Source: Peribacillus simplex | Lineage (GTDB): Bacteria > Bacillota > Bacilli > Bacillales > DSM-1321 | Assembly (NCBI RefSeq): GCF_001578185.1 | Contig: NZ_CP011008.1 | Coordinates: 2,384,001 to 2,448,000, forward strand | DNA: 64,000 nucleotides | Direction of reading: 5' to 3' | Shown: piece by piece, positions 28,054 through 38,220 of the stretch | Position numbering within the stretch: position 1 is the first letter of the stretch | How the letters are laid out: each line of letters starts with the position of its first letter | The notes under the pieces: generated by a model | Databases searched by the model: none | The model's input: the letters and a program-made list of their open reading frames with translations, nothing else | Told to the model about the DNA's origin: nothing | Program-made: the position numbers and the translations under genes

Positions 28054-28420
28054 ATTGATCTCTGGATGACTAAGAATTAATTTCGTGACTTTTCATAAAA
28101 AATTAACTGGCAGATTAATAAGTTTTACATTATGCTTATGCGCTTTTCTTTATTAAAGGTAATACAGGGAGAACAATAAGTTAAATACATATTTTTTTTG
28201 TGTTGGTATCAAAATAATTTATTCTTAAAAAAAGATTGGAGGGAGGAGAGCAAAGAAAGCCAAAGGATAAGTGGTACAATAAGAAATTTTTAAAAATTTA
28301 ATGCTATTTTTTTAAGTATTTAAAAAGAAGGTCATCATCTAAAGATTGTGAATGATGACCTTCTTTTCTTTATAAATCAGACTTTTTCAGTGTCCTTGAG
28401 CAAAGCTCTCCCCTTTTTAA
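28054..28420. other. Intergenic region with promoter area and terminator
   Basis: AT-rich DNA upstream of the minus-strand transporter, expected to contain its promoter, and the terminator of the next minus-strand gene (28323-28367). Nothing else was seen. Confidence 0.5.
28323..28367 (-). terminator. Terminator of the AbrB-type gene
   Basis: Arms AAAAGAAGGTCATCAT and ATGATGACCTTCTTTT are perfect complements around a loop of about 14 bases. Confidence 0.85.
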
Positions 28421-29545
28421 TTAACATTTAGTTTTAACGTTACTGTTCTTGTCTTTTTTTCTTAAACTTAATTTTAATACCAATCTTAGTAATGGAGGCA
28501 CTGCGGCATAAATAAAAGCCATCCGAAATAGTTGATAGCTGGTAACAGTAGATACATCAGCATTTACTTCTTGTGCAATGATTCCCATTTGATCCATTCC
28601 ACCAGGGGCTAAACTTAAAAAACCCGTAATAGTCGATAAATCATAATACTGGGTCAGTAGAAAACTAAAAAACATTGTTGCGCAGATCAAAATCAGTCCG
28701 TTCATCAAAGCCAATAATAATGTTTTTCTTTTGTTGTCAAGTTGTTCCGGTTTTAATAGTAAACCGATATAACCGCCAACCATAAATTGAGATATATCAA
28801 GAAGTGAAGGAGGAAGTGGTGGTCCCTGCAAACCTAAAAGACCTATTGCAGCAGTAACGATTACTGGTCCTAAAAAGTAAGGAGCTGGTAATTTGAATAT
28901 TTTACCTATTCTTGCTGCGAGGAAACAAATAAGCGCGAACAGAAAGATAAGAGGAAATAAATCACTCCACTCAGGAATAAAGTTATCCATTATTTTAGAT
29001 GAGTCATTGGTACTTTTCGCTGCAAAAATAGGACTGAAAATTAAAAGGGGAACTAAGAAAACAACCATTATCACTCTTGTGACATGGAAAAAGGTTACTG
29101 TCGTAATATCAATGCCTTTCATTTCTTCTGCAAACACAACAATTTGTGACAAACCTCCAGGTATACTACTTGTTAAGGAGGTAGGATAGTCAATGCCGGA
29201 ATATTTTGACATAACAAAAGCTGAACATACACACACAAGGACAATTAAGGTTGTAAGGATCAACATTGAGGGAATGTGACTAATCATGTCAGACAGTGAG
29301 CTCTTGGTAAAAGAGATGCCAATTGAATAACCTACAATAATTAATCCAGTATTTCTCATCGAAACGGGCCAAATTAATTTAACGTTTTTGAAACGTGATG
29401 CAATTAATAGGGCTGCCATTGGACCTAGAAGCCAGGGGATTGGCAGCCCGATAAGAGAGAAAAGGCCGCCTCCAATAAAAGCAGTTAGAAGTGCAGCTGA
29501 AAATTGGATTGTCTTGCTAACGTTATTTAAATCCCACTTTTTCAT
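28421..29545 (-). CDS. AbrB-family membrane protein (duplicated transporter-like fold)
   Basis: A 374-residue membrane protein with about ten hydrophobic segments and an internal duplication: LIGLPIPWLLGPMAALL and SIPGGLSQIVVFAEEMKG in the first half resemble KLPAPYFLGPVIVTAAIG and LAPGGMDQMGIIAQEV in the second. This is the AbrB/AmoA-like family often found beside tricarboxylate uptake genes. ATG at 29545 has AAGGAAGAG upstream. Its transport substrate is unknown; it lies between a CitMHS gene and a LysR regulator. Confidence 0.85.
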   Translation of the reverse strand: MKKWDLNNVSKTIQFSAALLTAFIGGGLFSLIGLPIPWLLGPMAALLIASRFKNVKLIWPVSMRNTGLIIVGYSIGISFTKSSLSDMISHIPSMLILTTLIVLVCVCSAFVMSKYSGIDYPTSLTSSIPGGLSQIVVFAEEMKGIDITTVTFFHVTRVIMVVFLVPLLIFSPIFAAKSTNDSSKIMDNFIPEWSDLFPLIFLFALICFLAARIGKIFKLPAPYFLGPVIVTAAIGLLGLQGPPLPPSLLDISQFMVGGYIGLLLKPEQLDNKRKTLLLALMNGLILICATMFFSFLLTQYYDLSTITGFLSLAPGGMDQMGIIAQEVNADVSTVTSYQLFRMAFIYAAVPPLLRLVLKLSLRKKDKNSNVKTKC

Positions 29546-29591
29546 ATTAATTCTCTTCCTTTGTACTAGTTTTATTTCGATTCGTCTTATT

Positions 29592-30452
29592 TCATTGTTT
29601 AGAATCATTAAGAAAATCAATAAATGCTTTTACTTGTGCCAAATCCATAGTCACATCCCGATAAAAAACCCAAGTTTCTCTAAGCAAATAGCTATTATCG
29701 CTTAATACAATGGGGAAAGTATACAGTGGTTCATCATTTTTAATACAGATTTCTGGTAAAATGGCATATCCTAAACCATTAAGAACCAGTTCCTTACATG
29801 TTTCAATCCGATCTACCTCCATTGAAATCTTAGGTGGTGACGTAAAGGTTTCCTGCCACCAGTTTTCAATAGTATTTCTTAACGATTGGTCTGTCTGATA
29901 ATTAACTCTAGGAAGAAAAGGAAGTTCTTTTAATTCAATTTTTTTACTGGAGGCAATACAAATCTTTTCTTCTTGAAACAACACTTTATTTTCCTGCCAT
30001 TTGTAAGGACCTCTAACGATCCCGAGGTGTGCTTCTTCTTTTTGAAGCATCTGATGAATTTGAGAACTCCATCCAGTTTTCAAACTGATTTCAACCTCTG
30101 GATATAGGGTTAGAAATTCTTTTAATAATACTGGTAGTTTATATCGGGCAAACAAGCCAGATACACCCAATCGCAAAGTTCCTTTCACTTTTTTATCCAA
30201 ATTTGAAATATGTTCTTTTGCAGCTCCTAATTGCTTACGCATATTTTTAGCGTATTGAACGAGGTATTCCCCTTCAACTGTAAACTCGACACCTCTTTTG
30301 CCTCTAGAGATTAAATTTGTTTTGAATTCTTTTTCCAGCTGTTTTATACGATAGGATAAAGCTGGCTGAGAAATAAATAGTCGTTGTGCTGCCTTTGTTA
30401 TATTTCTTTCTTCGTAAAGAGTAATTAATATAAGCCAGTCTTTTTCATCCAT
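29592..30452 (-). CDS. LysR-family regulator
   Basis: This 286-residue protein has an N-terminal winged HTH (ERNITKAAQRLFISQPALSYRIKQLEKEF) and a C-terminal effector domain. It is a close sister of the LysR at 34376, both starting MDEKDW. It is divergent from tcuA and upstream of the AbrB and CitMHS genes, so it probably activates one or both sides in response to the acid being used. Confidence 0.9.
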   Translation of the reverse strand: MDEKDWLILITLYEERNITKAAQRLFISQPALSYRIKQLEKEFKTNLISRGKRGVEFTVEGEYLVQYAKNMRKQLGAAKEHISNLDKKVKGTLRLGVSGLFARYKLPVLLKEFLTLYPEVEISLKTGWSSQIHQMLQKEEAHLGIVRGPYKWQENKVLFQEEKICIASSKKIELKELPFLPRVNYQTDQSLRNTIENWWQETFTSPPKISMEVDRIETCKELVLNGLGYAILPEICIKNDEPLYTFPIVLSDNSYLLRETWVFYRDVTMDLAQVKAFIDFLNDSKQ

Positions 30453-30720
30453 AAAATTTTTCTCCTTTAACCATAAAAAATATTTATGGGTAATTATAAA
30501 TAATGATAATTTATTTGATTTCTAAAAGTATAATACAACTATTGAAAAAAGAAATCTATCTTTTTATGTAAATCAACAGACTCACTATAGTTTTGCGTTT
30601 CCAGTATTCTTTCATAAAATTTTTCTATGGCAATGAATAAAAAAACAATATTATTTTTATTCATTATTTTCACTTATTATTTACATGAAGAGTTATTACT
30701 ACTTATCAGGAGGGCTAAAG

Positions 30721-32232
30721 ATGTCAAATACACAAAATTATGATGTAGTTGTAGTAGGGGCAGGAAACGCAGCATTATGTGCCGCAATCTCAGCAAAAGA
30801 GGGCGGTGCTAGAGTTCTTGTATTAGAACGGGGACCTGTGGAAAAGCGTGGAGGGAACTCTTTCTTCACGGATGGAGCCATTCGTGTAGCATACAATAAT
30901 TTAGACGCAATCAGAAAAGTAATACCTGAATTAACAGATGAAGAATCCGAGTTGATTGTAATGCCTGAATACACGGAATCCGATTATTACAATGATCTAA
31001 TGCGAGTAACAGGTGGACAAAGTAATCCCGAATTAGCAAAACAGCTGGTTTCTAAATCGTATGAAACAATTGCGTGGATGCGTGATCAGGGAATAAAATT
31101 TGAATTGAATTATGAAAATCAATCTTTCGTACAAAATGGCAAGCGCAATTTCTGGGGAGGACTGCCTATCAAAACGGAAGATAAAGGCGTTGGCTTAATG
31201 AGACAGCTCTTTGCGCGGACAGAAGAAATTGGCATCGACGTTTGGTACGATTCACGTGCTGTGGAGCTCGTATCAGAGCATAATACAATAACCGGTGTCG
31301 TTGTTGAGAAGGATCATACAATGGTAACGGTTCAGACATCCGGTGTGATTTTGGCTTGTGGCGGCTTTGAAGCCAATAAGAAAATGAGATGTGAAAATAT
31401 TGGTGAAGAATGGGAAGCGGCAATTGTTCGTGGAACCGAGTTCAACACAGGAGACGGCATTTCCATGGCTATGGCTGTCGGGGCTCAAAAATTTGGGCAG
31501 TGGTCTGGATGTCATTCGATTGGGACAGATTATAACGCGCCAAAAGTAGGAGATTTCACAAAGCCGGGAGATATTTTTAAAAAGCATTCTTATCCGTACA
31601 GCGTCATGCTTAATAATGAAGGGAAACGTTTTGTTGATGAAGGAGCAGATTTGCGAAATTACACCTATGCCAAATACGGCCGTGAGGTATTAAAACAACC
31701 TGGACATGTGGCATATCAAATTTATGATGTACAGGTACGCCCGATGCTGCGTAAAGAATATGACCTTGAAGAAGCGACTATTTATAAAGCAGATACGCTT
31801 GGAGAGTTGGCTAGTTTACTGCCGGTCAATCAAACACAATTCCTTAAAACGATCGAAGAATATAACAGTGCCGTACAAGATGGCGAGTATAGACCCGCAG
31901 AGAAAGATGGCAAAGGAACGAAAGGAATTACCCCTCCTAAATCCAACTGGGCACTTCGAATTGAGCAAGGGCCATTCTATGCTTTCCCTGTAACGTGCGG
32001 AATCACCTTCTCGTTCGGTGGTTTGCATGTAGATGTTACGGGACATGTGTTAAACAAAGAAGAACAACCGGTTAATGGTCTCTTTGCGGCTGGTGAAATG
32101 ATTGGGGGGATTTTTTATGAAAACTATCCTGGTGGATCCGGGTTAATGTCTGGAGCAGTCTTTGGAAAATTAGCTGGTTCATCCGCAGCCCACTATATTC
32201 AAGAAAAGGTCGAAGCGGTCAATAATCATTGA
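30721..32232 (+). CDS. tcuA: FAD-dependent tricarballylate dehydrogenase-like protein (TcuA family)
   Basis: This 503-residue fumarate reductase-type flavoprotein has an N-terminal dinucleotide-binding fold (VVVGAGNAALCAAISAKEGG with ERGP following) and a C-terminal FAD segment (GLFAAGEMIGGIFYENYPGGSG). TcuA oxidises tricarballylate to cis-aconitate in Salmonella. CAGGAGGG precedes ATG. No TcuB partner gene is near, so electrons must go elsewhere. Other substrates such as related tricarboxylates cannot be excluded. Confidence 0.82.
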   Translation: MSNTQNYDVVVVGAGNAALCAAISAKEGGARVLVLERGPVEKRGGNSFFTDGAIRVAYNNLDAIRKVIPELTDEESELIVMPEYTESDYYNDLMRVTGGQSNPELAKQLVSKSYETIAWMRDQGIKFELNYENQSFVQNGKRNFWGGLPIKTEDKGVGLMRQLFARTEEIGIDVWYDSRAVELVSEHNTITGVVVEKDHTMVTVQTSGVILACGGFEANKKMRCENIGEEWEAAIVRGTEFNTGDGISMAMAVGAQKFGQWSGCHSIGTDYNAPKVGDFTKPGDIFKKHSYPYSVMLNNEGKRFVDEGADLRNYTYAKYGREVLKQPGHVAYQIYDVQVRPMLRKEYDLEEATIYKADTLGELASLLPVNQTQFLKTIEEYNSAVQDGEYRPAEKDGKGTKGITPPKSNWALRIEQGPFYAFPVTCGITFSFGGLHVDVTGHVLNKEEQPVNGLFAAGEMIGGIFYENYPGGSGLMSGAVFGKLAGSSAAHYIQEKVEAVNNH

Positions 32233-32306
32233 GTCTTTTCCTTGCATAGTTAATAGATAAGAATTTATCCAAAAAATCTAGGGATACATTAAATAGAAGA
32301 ATGAAA

Positions 32307-32341
32307 AACAGCCAAGGCTTAAAAAAAGTTCTTGGCTGTTT
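32307..32341 (+). terminator. Terminator after tcuA
   Basis: Arms AACAGCCAAG and CTTGGCTGTT with an A-rich loop, about 75 bp after the stop. A second hairpin follows at 32378. Confidence 0.8.
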
Positions 32342-32377
32342 GGTACTTCAAATATTAAAAGTCTTTATGTATTGACT

Positions 32378-32408
32378 AAAACTCATATCATATAGGGATA
32401 TGAGTTTT
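32378..32408. terminator. Second hairpin, terminator-like
   Basis: AAACTCATATC and GATATGAGTTT are perfect arms with a T run on the + side. Confidence 0.7.
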
Positions 32409-32895
32409 TAGAGTATAGCTTTAAGCGTCCTGATGGTCAGACAATATGATTTTTCTTCTATTATAGCTATTCAATTTAAGCACCAGCTGAATGGATCAGC
32501 TGGGCACTATCGAGCATGAAGTCAGCGCTGACTTATCAACAGTTACCAGATATCAACTATTTTGTATGATATATATTTATATAGCTGTTCTTCCTATGCT
32601 CCGATTGATGCTAAAATTGAGCCTGTGAAAAAGGATACCATTCAATAAATAATGGGTTGGTTTGTGGGTGTTTTTCCCTATAACAAGGATGATAGATAAC
32701 AATTAGTTTTCTTTTTGGTTAAATACTCCAGTAACCAGGAAAATCTGGATTCAGTATATCCTAAACAGTATAAGGGTGAGCGCTCCCCCCGGAAAATTTT
32801 CATCTATTCTCAATCCTATTTTATATTTGAATTAGCCCAGACTATAATGTATCTCCAACTAACCGATGCCTACAAGGGCTCTATTGAAAACTCAC
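32409..32895. other. Intergenic region without a recognised gene
   Basis: AT-rich. A 67-codon + strand frame from a TTG at 32715 lacks a ribosome site and protein-like composition, so it is not called. Scattered codon-like fragments near 32480-32530 may be remnants. Confidence 0.4.
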
Positions 32896-33042
32896 TTATA
32901 CAAAACAAGGATCATTGAAGTAAACTATTTCGGAAAGAATTTTAGTGCCTTTCATATTTTTGAATAGTTCTTTCGCTTCTTTTTCTGTGTCAAATTCAAA
33001 AATTTTAATATTTCCTTTTAAAAAGACAGTGATGACCCACAT
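32896..33042 (-). CDS. Small conserved-looking protein, 48 residues
   Basis: MWVITVFLKGNIKIFEFD begins after a clear GGAGG ribosome site, which picks this Met over the upstream frame. The protein alternates beta and helical segments (KEAKELFKNMKG) like other tiny Bacillus proteins. Function unknown. It lies 57 bp downstream of prpF on the same strand and could share its message. Confidence 0.65.
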   Translation of the reverse strand: MWVITVFLKGNIKIFEFDTEKEAKELFKNMKGTKILSEIVYFNDPCFV

Positions 33043-33099
33043 TGAAAAGCCTCCAAGTGATAGATATTTTTTTTGCTGTAATTTGCAAATCAATTCAAA

Positions 33100-34227
33100 T
33101 CAAGCTAATTGATAGGAGAGCTCGTAATTTTTTTTCGTGTACACGTATCCCTCTAAAATGATTCTCGCTGTGCGTACCACTTTAATAGCGCGTATGTGTC
33201 CTGCCAAAAAATCAACTTTTGTTTCCATGATCCCTGCCGGGTGGGCTAATCGAAAAATTTCCTGTTTAATGTTCACCATCTCAGATAAAATCGTTTCCTG
33301 TAAGTAAGCTCCTGCAGTTGCACAGATGGCTCCTGTAATAGCAAGCGCTTGATGGGGCTTTTGCATCGACATCATTCTGATCATCAAATCCATCTCTGAC
33401 GCTTTTCTTTCCGATCCGTTTAGGTCGACGTAATCCATAGGAGGAGCAATTAGGGTCATTTTAGGCACAGCAGGAGATTGGACAGTTGCTGATTTCTTAT
33501 CGGAAAATTGACACATTTCAGCTGCAATCGACCGGATTTCTTCTAGTTCATTTAATTTTTCCTGTGAATAATCAGTGGGCAATTCGCTTCCGTTTAGACC
33601 AATATCCTGTGCCCTTACAAAAACAAGTGGATTGGCAACATCAATGATTGAAACTTGAATCAGTCGATCCTTCGTTTTAATCATGTCAATTGGATTTCCT
33701 GTAGGGAAAAGTTTTCCTGTAACTGCTCCTTCAGCACGAGTAAAAGAAAGATAGATAGGTGATCCTTTACCAGGCACGCCTGGAATTGAGCAGCTGCCTT
33801 CTTTTTTCACTTGTCCATTTTCAACCTCTACTTCTGCAATTATCAATTTCTGTGTATTCGTGTTAAAAATTCTCACCGTTGTAACAGGTTCTTTTGCCGG
33901 AACTAATCCGTGCTCAATTGCGTAAGGTCCTACAGCAGATGAAATATTACCACAATTTCCTTTAAAATCAACCATTTGATTATCGATGCTGATCTGCGCA
34001 AATGTATATTCCACATCGAATTCTGGTGAATCCGATTTTTTGATAATTGCTGCTTTACTTGTCAATGAATTCGCTCCTCCAAGACCATCAATCTGTCTCC
34101 GATCCGGACTGCCCATCACGTCAAGTAAGAAACCTTCCCAGTGTGAGCGATTCGAAGGCATATGTTCAAAGTTAAGGAACACACCTTTACTTGTTCCGCC
34201 GCGCATTACAACTACTGGTACTTTCAT
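33100..34227 (-). CDS. PrpF-family isomerase
   Basis: This 375-residue protein of the PrpF/diaminopimelate-epimerase fold begins VVVMRGGTSKGVFL and has DGLGGANSLTSKAAI and DFKGNCGNISSAVGPYAI, the last holding the family active-site Cys. Relatives isomerise 2-methyl-cis-aconitate, trans-aconitate or similar acids. ATG at 34227 has AAGGTGG. Beside TcuA and CitMHS genes the likely substrate is an aconitate isomer. Confidence 0.88.
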   Translation of the reverse strand: MKVPVVVMRGGTSKGVFLNFEHMPSNRSHWEGFLLDVMGSPDRRQIDGLGGANSLTSKAAIIKKSDSPEFDVEYTFAQISIDNQMVDFKGNCGNISSAVGPYAIEHGLVPAKEPVTTVRIFNTNTQKLIIAEVEVENGQVKKEGSCSIPGVPGKGSPIYLSFTRAEGAVTGKLFPTGNPIDMIKTKDRLIQVSIIDVANPLVFVRAQDIGLNGSELPTDYSQEKLNELEEIRSIAAEMCQFSDKKSATVQSPAVPKMTLIAPPMDYVDLNGSERKASEMDLMIRMMSMQKPHQALAITGAICATAGAYLQETILSEMVNIKQEIFRLAHPAGIMETKVDFLAGHIRAIKVVRTARIILEGYVYTKKNYELSYQLA

Positions 34228-34375
34228 TGTATAACCACCTTTTCTCAAATCAATATTTATAGCACTACCGGTTCCTTTGAAAATATAGTATGATAAGTTC
34301 ATTCATAAGTAAAATACATATTTTTTTAATAAAAATGATAAAAAAACTTATAATCAAAAGGCGGGAGATGGGTAA

Positions 34376-35239
34376 GTGGACGAAAAAGATTGGATTGCGA
34401 TAAGGGTACTATATGAAGAAAAAAACATTAGCCGTGCCGCAGAGCGTTTATATATATCGCAGCCGGCGTTAACGTACCGGCTTAAAAATTTAGAAAAAGA
34501 ATTTAGCACGAACTTATTTTTCAAAATAAAAGGAGGCATTGAGTTTACTTCCGAAGGGATACATTTAGCGGGCTATGCGGAAGAAATGGTGAAAAAGTTG
34601 CAAAAAACGAAAGATTATATGCTGAATATGAAAAATGAGGTAAGAGGAACGTTAAGGCTTGGCGTTTCCAGCAACTTTGCCCAATATAAACTACCAGAAA
34701 TATTGAAAAAGTTTTCAACACAATATCCTCATGTACAATTTAATGTGAATACAGGCTGGAGTACAGAAATCATGCATCTTCTGGATTCCTCTAGTGTTCA
34801 ATTAGGCATTCTGCGTGGAAACTATGAATGGTATGGAATCAAATCGCTACTGCATAAAGAAAGACTTTGTTTAATTTCTAAGAAAGAGGTAGACTTGGAT
34901 AATTTGCCGGAACTTCCATTCATAAATTATAAAACCGACAGTTCTTTAAAAAACTTAATAAATGGCTGGTGGCATGATAGATTCCCGGAGCCACCATTTG
35001 TAACTATGGAAACGGATCGGCAGGAGACGTGCAAAGAGATGGTCAAAAATGATCTTGGTGTTTCTATTCTGCCGGAAATATGCCTGCAGCCTTCAGATAA
35101 CTTGCATACATACGGGTTATCCTACAAAAATGGGAAGCCGGTGTTAAGAAATACATGGTTAATGTATAACCAGGATTCTTTAAAACTCTCTACTGTGAAA
35201 AACTTTATTGATTTCTTGAATAAAAATTCCAATCTTTAA
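34376..35239 (+). CDS. LysR-family regulator
   Basis: A 287-residue sister of the LysR at 29592, with HTH ERNISRAAERL-like sequence (EEKNISRAAERLYISQPALTYRL) and an effector domain. GTG start with GGGAG eight bases upstream. It is divergent from prpF with 148 bp between starts and precedes the second CitMHS gene. It probably controls both. Confidence 0.9.
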   Translation: MDEKDWIAIRVLYEEKNISRAAERLYISQPALTYRLKNLEKEFSTNLFFKIKGGIEFTSEGIHLAGYAEEMVKKLQKTKDYMLNMKNEVRGTLRLGVSSNFAQYKLPEILKKFSTQYPHVQFNVNTGWSTEIMHLLDSSSVQLGILRGNYEWYGIKSLLHKERLCLISKKEVDLDNLPELPFINYKTDSSLKNLINGWWHDRFPEPPFVTMETDRQETCKEMVKNDLGVSILPEICLQPSDNLHTYGLSYKNGKPVLRNTWLMYNQDSLKLSTVKNFIDFLNKNSNL

Positions 35240-35240
35240 C

Positions 35241-35286
35241 GAAAAAGCACAATGAAATTTATTGAAAATTTCATTGTGCTTTTTCG
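35241..35286 (+). terminator. Terminator after LysR
   Basis: Near-perfect arms (GAAAAAGCACAATGAAATTT and complement) around ATTG, starting just after the stop. Confidence 0.88.
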
Positions 35287-35491
35287 ATTTCTTAATTTAA
35301 TATAAAATGGATTATAAGTTTTTTTTTCAGAAAAGTAAAAAAAATATGTATTTCACTTATTTTAAGAAATGAACTATTCTAAAAATAGAAACCAAATCAA
35401 CAGGGAAACAGAAAATATTATATAATATTTTTTAACTATTCAAACTTTTCATCCGATTTGTAAGCGGTTTCTTTAATAGGAGGGGATTCAT

Positions 35492-36802
35492 ATTCTTACG
35501 TTACTTGGAATTTCAATGGTCGTTGTCTTTACTTATTTAATCATGTCTAAACGGTTATCACCTGTTAATTCTCTTGTGGTCATTCCAATTATCTTTGCAT
35601 TAATTGGCGGATTTGGTCCAGAGCTTGGAGATATGATGCTCGATGGAATAAAGGTTGTCGCACCTTCAGCCGCATTGCTATTGTTCGCTATTTTGTTTTT
35701 CGGAGTTCTGATTGACGCTGGATTATTTGATCCACTTATTAAAACTATGTTAAAAATTGTAAAAGGGGATCCGGTTAAAATAGCGATAGGAACAGCAGTA
35801 ATCGCAATGACCGTTGCCTTAGATGGTGATGGTACCACGACTCATATGATTACAATTTCCGCTATGCTGCCTCTTTACTTACGACTTGGTATGAATCCAC
35901 TTATTCTTGCCACTATTTCTATGCTGGCTGTCAGTATTATGAGTGGCATGACTCCTTGGGGAGGACCTGCAACAAGAGCAATAGCATCTTTAGGTCTCGA
36001 TGCAAATGAATTCTTTGTCCCGATTATCCCAACACTATTCGCAGGTATTGCAGCTATTCTTTTTACCGCTTATGTACTTGGGAAAAAAGAGCGCAAAAGG
36101 CTTGGTGTTGTACATATCAAAGCTGCACCTGAAATGAAAGGAGCTCTTGCTGAAGCAGCGGTAGCTTCCGCGATACAAGACGATTTAAAGCGCCCTAAAT
36201 TAATATGGATCAATCTTTTGTTGACGCTCACTGTCATGGTCGTTCTTGTAATGGGCTTCGTACCGGTAACTGTGTTGTTTCTAATCGGGTTTGTGCTTGC
36301 TTCAATCATTAATTACCCTAATCTAGAACAGCAAAAAGAGCGAATCGTGTCACATGCAGGAAATGCTATTACCGTCGTCACACTAGTATTTGCGGCTGGT
36401 ATTTTCACAGGGATCTTTTCCGGAACGAAAATGGTAGATGCCATTGCAAATTCATTAGTGGCCATCATTCCGGATTCTTTAGGCTCTTTTTTACCGATGG
36501 TCGTTGCGTTCACCAGCATGCCATTTACGTTCGTTTTATCCAATGATGCTTACTACTTTGGTGTTTTGCCAATTCTTGCCGAAGCAGGAGAAGCTTATGG
36601 AGTGAGTCCTTTAGAAATTGCCAGAGCTTCCGTACTGGGCCAGCCTGTACATTTCTTAAGTCCACTCGTGGCATCGACTCTTTTACTAGTAGGGATGGTA
36701 AAAACAGATATCGGGGAACTACAGCGGTATGCATTTAAATGGGCTCTAATTTGTTCATTAGTCCTTATCATTGTTGCTATCTTGACAGGGGCTATTATTT
36801 AA
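35492..36802 (+). CDS. CitMHS-family symporter with apparent ATT start
   Basis: This 436-residue paralogue of the transporter at 26695 keeps the same motifs ([47 protein letters not shown]). The frame upstream of the ATG at 35516 still encodes ILTLLGIS, matching the N-terminus of the paralogue (MFLTILGIS). AGGAGGGG lies seven bases before an ATT at 35492, where the paralogue has ATG. There is no ATG, GTG or TTG between the previous stop and 35516. I therefore place the start at ATT. The alternative is ATG at 35516 without a ribosome site and with a truncated first helix. Confidence 0.8.
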   Translation: MLTLLGISMVVVFTYLIMSKRLSPVNSLVVIPIIFALIGGFGPELGDMMLDGIKVVAPSAALLLFAILFFGVLIDAGLFDPLIKTMLKIVKGDPVKIAIGTAVIAMTVALDGDGTTTHMITISAMLPLYLRLGMNPLILATISMLAVSIMSGMTPWGGPATRAIASLGLDANEFFVPIIPTLFAGIAAILFTAYVLGKKERKRLGVVHIKAAPEMKGALAEAAVASAIQDDLKRPKLIWINLLLTLTVMVVLVMGFVPVTVLFLIGFVLASIINYPNLEQQKERIVSHAGNAITVVTLVFAAGIFTGIFSGTKMVDAIANSLVAIIPDSLGSFLPMVVAFTSMPFTFVLSNDAYYFGVLPILAEAGEAYGVSPLEIARASVLGQPVHFLSPLVASTLLLVGMVKTDIGELQRYAFKWALICSLVLIIVAILTGAII

Positions 36803-36844
36803 GTACAATGTTATCTAATAAATTCTTCGAACTTAAACAAAGTA

Positions 36845-36889
36845 GGGCTGTGCCAAAACCAATTATTATTAGTGGTTTTGGCACAGCCC
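36845..36889. terminator. Bidirectional terminator between CitMHS and yyaC
   Basis: 17-bp perfect arms (GGGCTGTGCCAAAACCA and complement) around an 11-base loop between convergent genes. Confidence 0.9.
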
Positions 36890-36895
36890 ATTCTT

Positions 36896-37426
36896 TTATT
36901 TAATTCCAGAAGTCTCGCCGCTAGCAGTAATTATTTTTACGATTGTTTTCGCAAGGTTCATAACCGTGTATAGACGAGTATCATTTAAAAATTGCATCGT
37001 TGGCAGCGGATCTATATAATTGACCATTCCTGTAATATGATAATCTCCCACTTCCGGCAATACTTTTTTTAAAGCTTTCCCTGGGACAAGAGGTCCATCC
37101 TTCAAGAAAACATAACCGACCTGGTTTTGATTCCCTAAACAAGCATCCACACTAAAAATAAGAGGCTTTTTGAATTGTTTTTTTATTATTTTCAACGTGT
37201 CTTTTAAATTAAATGCATGAACGGGATTTTCCAAAGTACCGTAAACACGATAAGGCACCGTATGTTCTTTAAGCATTGTCCCGACTAAAGGGCCTAATGA
37301 ATCCCCAACTGATCGGTCTGAACCAATACACAGAAAGATTACATCTTCATTTTGACATCCAGAAGATTGAATAATCTCTTTGACTTTTAATGCTAAGCAG
37401 TTTATTTCTTCGCTTTTTGGTTCCAC
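36896..37426 (-). CDS. yyaC: Spore protease YyaC family (DUF1256)
   Basis: This 176-residue protein has the family segments FLCIGSDRSVGDSLGPLVGTML, VYGTLENPVHAFNL and SVDACLG. YyaC is a Gpr-like protein of spore formers, so the locus belongs to an endospore-forming chromosome. It has no operon partner here; its terminator is shared with the transporter. Confidence 0.9.
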   Translation of the reverse strand: MEPKSEEINCLALKVKEIIQSSGCQNEDVIFLCIGSDRSVGDSLGPLVGTMLKEHTVPYRVYGTLENPVHAFNLKDTLKIIKKQFKKPLIFSVDACLGNQNQVGYVFLKDGPLVPGKALKKVLPEVGDYHITGMVNYIDPLPTMQFLNDTRLYTVMNLAKTIVKIITASGETSGIK

Positions 37427-37520
37427 AGAACAAATTGCTCCTCTTCTTGTAAATTAGACTCATCTTAATTCCCCTTTGTTCTATTATACGAACAAAAAAG
37501 ACTGGTATGTCAACATTAAA

Positions 37521-37912
37521 CTAGACAACTTTTTTAAGGTGTTCAAGTTTGTAATCAATCGGACTTACATAACCCAGTGTCCCATGAATTCGTATGTGAT
37601 TAAACCAGTGGACATAATCTTGTAATTCCCTTGTTAATTCTTCTAAACTATCAAAATGTTGACCTTTCACAAACTCCGTTTTGATGATTTTAAACGTTGC
37701 TTCAGCTACGGCATTGTCATATGGACAGCCCTTCATGCTTAAAGATCGTTGAATGTTAAAGATATTTAAAGCATCATTCATGAGCTTATTTTAAACTCAT
37801 TTCCACGTTCCTTATGGAAGATTTGGATCTTACGAAGGTCAACCTTGATGGAGGCGAATGCACGATAGACAAGTAAAGCATCTTTGTTGTTCCTGTAGGG
37901 ATTGCCTTTTTA
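37521..37912 (-). mobile_element. IS3-family transposase remnant (3' part of OrfB)
   Basis: The minus strand encodes the end of an rve domain: NPYRNNKDALLVYRAF, then SLSMKGCPYDNAVAEATFKI with the last catalytic Glu, and WFNHIRIHGTLGYVSPIDY. A one-base loss in an A run near 37790 separates two frames, and sequence upstream of 37912 is not recognisable. It is unrelated to the two IS150-like copies in this window. The ~260 bp to 38170 hold nothing that I can support. Confidence 0.85.
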
Positions 37913-38170
37913 TTGGATTTTTTATGTATAGTCACCTAATAGGTATGCTAACTTCTTTTTAACTTTTCATTCCAACGTATACAATCTCCATTCTTAAAAT
38001 CCAGGTTACTCCAAGAATTTGCCAGCCATATAAGAACAAAAAACCACCTCTTAGATGGGCGGCATGATGTAGGGCTATTAAGCCATGCATCGGAGAAATA
38101 GTTAAGACTAATTCTCCCCGCTTTTTCACTCATTTTGTGAAGTTGTCATGTTAATAATTTATATCAATAG

Positions 38171-38209
38171 AAAAAACCACTTCCTATTTCATTAGGCAGT
38201 GGTTTTTTT
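38171..38209 (-). terminator. Terminator of the LysR gene
   Basis: Stem AAAACCACT/AGTGGTTTT extended by CCTA/TAGG, T run on the proper side, 12 bp after the stop. Confidence 0.85.
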
Positions 38210-38220
38210 GTAGGGATCAA

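Noticed and set aside
32715-32918. 67-codon + frame from TTG
   Set aside because: No ribosome site, overlaps the opposite-strand small gene, which has a good one.
37948-38133. 61-codon minus-strand frame next to the IS3 remnant
   Set aside because: Rich in Trp, Ser and Cys in random order, no ribosome site; likely chance frame.
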